From Myxococcales bacterium (GTDB taxonomy: Bacteria; Myxococcota; Bradymonadia; REDH01), in assembly GCA_018970625.1 (NCBI GenBank), contig JAGWVZ010000058.1, forward strand, positions 1 to 12,031: DNA of 12,031 bases, written 5' to 3'. The position numbers and the translations under genes were made by a program. Position 1 is the first letter of the stretch; every line of letters starts with the position of its first letter. A model generated the notes under the pieces. The model had not been told where the DNA came from and made no database searches. It worked only from the letters and a program-made list of their open reading frames with translations. Positions 7,379-12,031 of this stretch are shown here, piece after piece.

Positions 7379-7627
7379 TTACTCGCAGGCAAAACCGCGG
7401 AAATCATCGGTTGTCTGACAGCTGGTACCATCCGGGCACGTTGCCACCTCGCGCCAGCGTCGCTCGGCGTCCACGAACGTACATTCGAGCACTTTGCCCC
7501 CTTCGGCACAGAAGATATTGCCGGTCTCCTGATAGCCACAGTCATCGCCGGCGACAGGATCACCGCCACACGCAGACACAGTCAGGGCCAGCGCAACAGC
7601 AGAAAGTCCATACAGGAGGGTTCGCAT
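7379..7627 (-). CDS. Small Cys-rich lipoprotein
   Basis: An 82-residue predicted lipoprotein of unknown function. Residues 1-19 form a signal peptide with one early arginine, a hydrophobic core (LLYGLSAVALALTV) and the lipobox VSAC, making C20 the lipidated residue; the GGD that follows is a typical flexible start. The mature part of about 62 residues carries six more cysteines (C30, C40, C49, C64, C70, C81), enough for three disulfides, in the pattern C-x9-C-x8-C-x14-C-x5-C-x10-C with a CPDGTSC turn. This is like the short disulfide-bonded lipoproteins common in myxobacterial relatives, here as a single copy. The start is ATG 7627; a GTG two codons earlier (7633) is possible. The ribosome binding site is weak (GAGTG). 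No enzyme motif is visible, so a structural or binding role is the most one can say. Confidence 0.75.
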   Translation of the reverse strand: MRTLLYGLSAVALALTVSACGGDPVAGDDCGYQETGNIFCAEGGKVLECTFVDAERRWREVATCPDGTSCQTTDDFRGFACE

Positions 7628-8156
7628 GATCACTCACAACAAAAGGGGGTAGAAACAGCCAGAGCGACCGTAATCTGGCCAGCAGAGGTACATTTGGCAA
7701 GACATTCCTGCGGCTGCACGGTGCGCCAGCGCTACACCCGCGGCATAGCATCGGCGACGTGGAATGCGTGAGATATGCAAACGAATGACCGCACCGCAGC
7801 CATGCACCCTTTCGACGACGCATGTGTTTCCTGCAAATTCGTGAGACGGCGGGGAATGACCTTACGGCGGAGATACGACGAGCCCCCTGCTCCCAGACAC
7901 GATATTACTTCAGAATTACGGTCCCTATTCTGCTGCAGCCCATTTATCGCATGACCCGGGGCGACAGTCAGAGCACTACCCGCTGCTGATGGAGCGCTCG
8001 GTTTTCATTCATTATCATGCCATTTTCAGGACATTATTTCCGCCAGAGGTTCGCCCGGTAGCGCTCCCGGCATGGTAGTGGGAGCGCGCCCTGCGTTGAA
8101 CACGCGCCGAAACCCTGCTACCACGTGAGCCGCCGCTCCTTTTCCTGCCGGGTGCC
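7628..8156. other. Gene-free 529-base gap with regulatory-looking parts
   Basis: Neither strand has an open frame with coding character here. It separates the divergent small lipoprotein and the giant protease-helicase gene, so it should hold both promoters. The only clearly AT-rich patch is 8001-8040, which contains CATTAT at 8032-8037, a possible -10 for the rightward gene with a poor -35 match (TTCATT, 8008-8013). The hairpin listed separately follows it. I see no tRNA, small RNA signature, transposon end or repeat array in the gap. Confidence 0.5.
8061..8123 (+). promoter_or_regulatory. Leader hairpin with possible pseudoknot before the giant gene
   Basis: GCGCTCCC (8061-8068) and GGGAGCGC (8080-8087) are perfectly complementary, giving an eight-base GC-rich stem with an 11-base loop. 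Within the loop, TGGTAG (8073-8078) is complementary to CTACCA (8118-8123), so an H-type pseudoknot could form. The structure ends 34 to 69 bases before the ATG at 8157, which itself has no clear Shine-Dalgarno sequence. It may be a leader control element or a DNA operator; it matches no riboswitch I recognise. Confidence 0.4.
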
Positions 8157-11100
8157 ATGACCTCACAGATGCTGTCTGTTTTGCCCGACTGGGCGAATCC
8201 AATCCGAAAATTTGATGTTGAATCCTTGCGCTTTCCCGGGGAGATGCAGGCCGCCCAGGCGTTGCGCGAGCACCTGACCGCAGAGGGTACGCTCGACGTA
8301 CCGGACACCGAACAGATTCGGCGCTCGATTCGAGCGACCGCCCTGCAATTGACCCCCACGATGGCGCCCGAGGCCATTCAGGCGTTGCAGACGGCACTTT
8401 GGCGTTTGCGTATTCAGTCATCTGCCGAGCTCTATCAGTCGGCCGGCCAGGACAACGCGGCCATGCATCTGGTCGAGCAACCGATCATTGTCGAGTTATC
8501 CGGTCGCATGCTCACCACGCTGGAGCCTCGGCAGCTGGTCGCCGTCTTTGGTCACGAACTGGGCCACTGGCTGGCGCACGGGCACACCAACCCCCTGCTG
8601 CGGGAGTCGCTGGCCGCTCATCAGATCGTGCATGACGGGAAGCGCAGCGCCGCCACACTGGCGGCCACCCGCCTGCTGATGTCTCAGGAAATCACCGCTG
8701 ACCGGTTTGGCGTACTTGCGACCGGCGATGCCGAGTCGATGCTGCGACTCAGCATGATCGTCACGACCGGTCTGCCACCGGGAGCGCTCACCTGGGACAC
8801 GCAAGCGTACGTAGCGCAGGCTCGTGAACTCATGGAGTCGCTCGAAAAATCGGGCAAATCAGTTGCCGGTCTGACCCACCCCGAGCACTCGCTGCGCGCC
8901 TTTGCCATCTGGCTTTTCTCGCAAACGGACGTGTTCAGTGCGCTCACTGGGGCTCAAGGCGCAGACTTGACGCTCAACGCGGTGAACGAACGGCTGCAGC
9001 GGCTTCTGGGACAGGTAGACCGCATGGAGCTGCGGGTCTCGATTACCGACGAGATCAGCGAAGTTCATGCGTGCGCTCTGGCCTGCTGCTGCCTGATCGC
9101 GCTGGCCGACGGCGAGCTGGACGAGCGTGAGCGGGAAGCACTGGAGGTCATGTTCGCGAAGACGGTGCCCAACTGGACAGACTTTCTGAACGAAGACATC
9201 GCGCATGAACGGTTTACAGAGTCGTCGGCGCTCGTGACTGCCCTCACGGACGCTGCCAAACGCTCGTTCGCCAATATTCTCTGGCAGATGGTGCTTGCGG
9301 ATGGTCTGGTGCGCCCCTCCGAGGTGGCCATGTATCAGCAGATCGGCGAAGTACTGGGGTGCAGCGCCATCTTTGAGTCGGTGTTGCAGGCCGGAATGCG
9401 TGCCGTCACCATGGCTCCGGAGTCCGACGACCCGAACGAGCAGCCACCAGCATCGCCAAGGTTGCCGGTGCGCCGTGCCGAGGCCGAGGCCGCCCTGCAG
9501 GCGTGGTTACGAGGTACCTGGCGACGCGGCGAAGGCTCGGCTACGATTGCACGCCTGCTGGCGCTGGCGGGTCGGGACGAGTGGAACGCATCGGCTTTTG
9601 ACTACCTGCTTCCGCTGTTGCAACACCCGGAGCTGCAACACACGCCGGCGTTGGACCTGTCACTCCCGACGCAGACGCTTCTGCATTTTTCTCTGACGTC
9701 TCAGGCGCTTGCATCGCGTCAACGGCCATCAGGATCGTCGGTCGCCGAGCTCGGGCCCGAGCGACAAAAGCTTCGCAGGGCGGTCGCCCGTCTCCGCGAG
9801 AAGCTGGTGTCGGGCGATGGCCGTAGCCCTTCGGTGCGGCTGTCCAAAATTCGGCCATCGAGCGCGTTCGACCTTCACAGCCTTGAAGGTGTTTCGGTGG
9901 GCATGTCAGAGCGGGTGGTGGCGTTACTGCGCGACAGTCGGCCCGTGCGGCTGGTGGACGGTGCCGAGATTCAACGCTCTGAGGTAGCCGCTCGCATGGC
10001 GTCTGATTTGCGCCTGCTGGAGCGCGAAGCGCGTGCGTGGACAGACGAAACAGGCGCCAATGTGCTCTATGTGGGGTATCCATTCATTTGTGGTGTTGCG
10101 GCCGGTTATTATTTTCGGGCGCCTCTGGTGCTGTTTCCGGTACAGCTGGTGCGCGACAGCGCAGGCGCTCGCGGCTTCACGCTGCAACCGCGGCAAGACG
10201 AAGAACCCATCGCCAACCATGCCTTTGTTCGCGCGGCGTTCTCGAAATTATCGTTCGGGTTCGACGACTCGCTGTCTGACCGGCTGGACACATTGGCCAG
10301 TGAAAATCCCGAGGCGTTGCTGCGCGAACTCGAACAGCTGGGTTTTCCGCCGTTTACCCTGCAGGGAAAACTCAGCGCATTTCGCGATCGTACCGCCGAG
10401 GTTTCGCAGTGGAAAGGGAACCGATTTGAAATTGAAGAACACGCTGTATTGGGACTATTTCCGCAATCCGGCTCTGATTTATTACCGGATTATGACGGGC
10501 TGCTGAAAGACCTGGCCAACCCGGAATTACCGCTCGAACAGGTGATGGGTTGTGCTTTCGAGATTCTCCCGGCGACCTGGCGAAATACGCTTGGGAGCAC
10601 GAGCGGAGCAGCCAGCCCCGAATCGCCTGCGGACATGGCGCGGTCTGCCGCCCTGCCATTCGGACCGTCGTCCGACAACGCGCCGCCGGTCATTCCGGTG
10701 ATTGGCGCCGACCCTAGCCAGCGGCAGGTCATCGAGACAGCCCGCCACGCGCGCGCGCTCGTCGTCGATGGTCCACCGGGTACCGGAAAAAGTCAGGTCA
10801 TTGTGAATCTGGTAGCCGACGCGCTTGGGCGGGGGCTGAAGGTCGCGGTGGTGTGCGAGAAGAGAGCCGCGATTGACGTCGTCGTGCAACGTCTGGACGC
10901 TCAGGGAATGCGCCATCTGCTGGCCGTGGTACATGACCTCAACGACGACCGAAAAAGCCTGTACGGGCAAATCGCGGCCCGACTGGAATCCACCCCTCGT
11001 ACAGGCTGGAACCCCCACACCCTTCAGGGGATCGTTTCAGAAACCAACGCCCTCGAAAATGCCCTCCTGAGCCGACGCGCGCCCCTGATTCGGACGATTC

Positions 11101-12031
11101 AGGGCGCCGGAATGTCACTGGGGCAGCTGCACGAGCTTGCAGCCGCGATTCCGGTCGAGCCACTGCGCACGCCCGTGGACCTGACGGCAGCCGATGACGC
11201 CCGTATGGAGACCGTTTGTCGGCATGTCGAGGGTCTGCGCGACTGGGCCGACCTGCTGGTTCAGGGGTCCGTCTGGCGTTCCTCACCGCCACACGTACCG
11301 CTGGTCGCACAGTTCGCGCAGCAGACACCGCAGACCGCAGCACAGTTTTCGGCCGATTTACTGGCGCTGCAACAGGCGGCCGCGCATTACGAGACATTTG
11401 CGCCCCAGGTGCCTCAACCGCACGAGCCTGTTGAGCGAGCGCTCGGCGTTGTACAGCAGCTGCACAATGAGCTTTCACAGGTGCAGGGCGGCCATGAAGT
11501 TCAGCTTCTGGCTGCGATGCTGGGTGTTGCGCCGCAACAGCCCGGCGTACTGGAGCTCGCGTCGCAGACGTGGCAGGCGTGGCAACAGGGCGCGGCAGAC
11601 GTGGTGCAGGCGGGCGGACGGGTCAACTTTGAACCCTCCACGGAGCTCACTCTGGCGATGCCAGTGCTGGTGCGTTGGGTGGATCGGTTTCTGCGTTTCT
11701 TTGTGTTTGCGTGGTGGGGTGCGCGTGGGGTGGTTCGACGCGCGCTGGCCGCGCAGTGGCCCGAGCGAAGCGCCGATGCCGTCGATCGGCAGCTGGTGGA
11801 AGCGGTGCAGTCACGGCTTCGTGCCGCGGCCTTCTGGAGACATGCCACCCAGCTGACGATGGCACTCCGAAACCCGCTGCTGTTGCCTGCCGATGCGCAG
11901 GGCGCGGCAGCGTTTGCCATGGCGGCGGGCAAGGCGCAGTCAATTGTTCGGCTGGCCCTGACGCAGCAGTCGCAGCTTCAGGCCGCCGCGGCCCTGCCCG
12001 CGCAGTCAGGTCATGAAGGTGTCGATGCATG
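8157..12031 (+). CDS. M48-like metalloprotease-TerB-DUF4011/SF1 helicase fusion (3' end outside window)
   Basis: One frame runs 1291 codons without a stop and leaves the window. Domains in order: (1) about 85-260, an M48-type zinc peptidase with H133-E-L-G-H137 and, 41 residues on, E178-I-T-A-D182, the third metal ligand and conserved Asp; no membrane helix is present, unlike classical HtpX/Ste24. (2) about 302-410, a TerB-like helical region with acidic ADG motifs at 317-325 and 381-389. (3) a Pro/Asp-rich linker, 421-440. (4) about 570-785, a DUF4011-like helicase N-terminal region, recognisable by NVLYVGYPFICG, APLVLFPVQLVRD and EEHAVLGLFPQSGSDLLPDYDGL. (5) from 850, the SF1 (DNA2/NAM7-like) motor: DPSQRQ Q-motif, Walker A GPPGTGKSQ at 872-880 and motif Ia region VAVVCEKRAAIDVV. 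Walker B and later motifs lie beyond the edge. ATG 8157 is the first start after an in-frame stop at 8097; no ribosome binding site is obvious. A nucleic-acid-linked protease in stress, repair or defence is inferred, not shown. Confidence 0.9.
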   Translation, partial: MTSQMLSVLPDWANPIRKFDVESLRFPGEMQAAQALREHLTAEGTLDVPDTEQIRRSIRATALQLTPTMAPEAIQALQTALWRLRIQSSAELYQSAGQDNAAMHLVEQPIIVELSGRMLTTLEPRQLVAVFGHELGHWLAHGHTNPLLRESLAAHQIVHDGKRSAATLAATRLLMSQEITADRFGVLATGDAESMLRLSMIVTTGLPPGALTWDTQAYVAQARELMESLEKSGKSVAGLTHPEHSLRAFAIWLFSQTDVFSALTGAQGADLTLNAVNERLQRLLGQVDRMELRVSITDEISEVHACALACCCLIALADGELDEREREALEVMFAKTVPNWTDFLNEDIAHERFTESSALVTALTDAAKRSFANILWQMVLADGLVRPSEVAMYQQIGEVLGCSAIFESVLQAGMRAVTMAPESDDPNEQPPASPRLPVRRAEAEAALQAWLRGTWRRGEGSATIARLLALAGRDEWNASAFDYLLPLLQHPELQHTPALDLSLPTQTLLHFSLTSQALASRQRPSGSSVAELGPERQKLRRAVARLREKLVSGDGRSPSVRLSKIRPSSAFDLHSLEGVSVGMSERVVALLRDSRPVRLVDGAEIQRSEVAARMASDLRLLEREARAWTDETGANVLYVGYPFICGVAAGYYFRAPLVLFPVQLVRDSAGARGFTLQPRQDEEPIANHAFVRAAFSKLSFGFDDSLSDRLDTLASENPEALLRELEQLGFPPFTLQGKLSAFRDRTAEVSQWKGNRFEIEEHAVLGLFPQSGSDLLPDYDGLLKDLANPELPLEQVMGCAFEILPATWRNTLGSTSGAASPESPADMARSAALPFGPSSDNAPPVIPVIGADPSQRQVIETARHARALVVDGPPGTGKSQVIVNLVADALGRGLKVAVVCEKRAAIDVVVQRLDAQGMRHLLAVVHDLNDDRKSLYGQIAARLESTPRTGWNPHTLQGIVSETNALENALLSRRAPLIRTIQGAGMSLGQLHELAAAIPVEPLRTPVDLTAADDARMETVCRHVEGLRDWADLLVQGSVWRSSPPHVPLVAQFAQQTPQTAAQFSADLLALQQAAAHYETFAPQVPQPHEPVERALGVVQQLHNELSQVQGGHEVQLLAAMLGVAPQQPGVLELASQTWQAWQQGAADVVQAGGRVNFEPSTELTLAMPVLVRWVDRFLRFFVFAWWGARGVVRRALAAQWPERSADAVDRQLVEAVQSRLRAAAFWRHATQLTMALRNPLLLPADAQGAAAFAMAAGKAQSIVRLALTQQSQLQAAAALPAQSGHEGVDA

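Noticed and set aside
11682..11736. Possible membrane helix around FLRFFVFAWWGARGVV (residues 1178-1193) of the fusion protein
   Set aside because: It is interrupted and flanked by arginines, and similar Trp/Arg-rich helices occur in the post-motif-Ia insert of large SF1 helicases.
8399..12016. Many short forward open frames and an antisense 180-residue frame (9541-10083) inside the last third of the window
   Set aside because: They lie in other frames of the single long protease-TerB-helicase gene, which carries recognisable motifs throughout; their products are Arg/Trp/Ser-rich and family-less.

Overview
The window is about 12 kb of GC-rich bacterial DNA with no RNA genes, insertion sequences or CRISPR repeats. 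Three things suggest a predatory or complex-lifestyle Gram-negative of the myxobacterial/bradymonad kind: a C-type lectin domain, a very short Cys-rich lipoprotein, and a very large multidomain protease/helicase. The taxonomic assignment is an inference; no marker gene is present.

Layout. 1-149 (+) is the C-terminal end of a C-type lectin-domain protein. 185-1726 (-) is an FAD-dependent desaturase/saturase of the phytoene desaturase/retinol saturase/carotenoid isomerase superfamily. A 208-base divergent spacer leads to a two-gene operon on the + strand: pepT (tripeptidase, 1935-3182), followed with a few bases of overlap or spacing by a signal-less NMT1/THI5-like ligand-binding protein (3188-4087). 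Convergent to it, 4196-5953 (-) encodes a DASS/SLC13-type anion transporter with an unusual domain of about 120 residues between its first two membrane helices. Diverging from that, 6255-7283 (+) encodes a predicted lipoprotein with a phosphodiester glycosidase (NAGPA/DUF2233) domain. 7379-7627 (-) is an 82-residue Cys-rich lipoprotein.

After a gene-free gap of about 530 bases, which holds an AT-rich patch and a strong leader hairpin, one uninterrupted reading frame begins at 8157 and is still open at the window end (1291 codons seen). It encodes a soluble M48-type zinc metalloprotease domain (HELGH...E178ITAD), a TerB-like region with two acidic ADG motifs, a Pro/Asp-rich linker, and then the N-terminal half of a DUF4011-type superfamily 1 helicase with Walker A GPPGTGKS. 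This protease-TerB-helicase fusion is the most remarkable item in the window. It may be a stress, DNA-repair or defence effector; the fusion is visible in the sequence, but the role is inferred.

The other genes look like ordinary metabolism and envelope functions (peptide breakdown, anion uptake, isoprenoid/retinoid redox chemistry, surface proteins). Apart from the pepT pair they do not form an obvious pathway.
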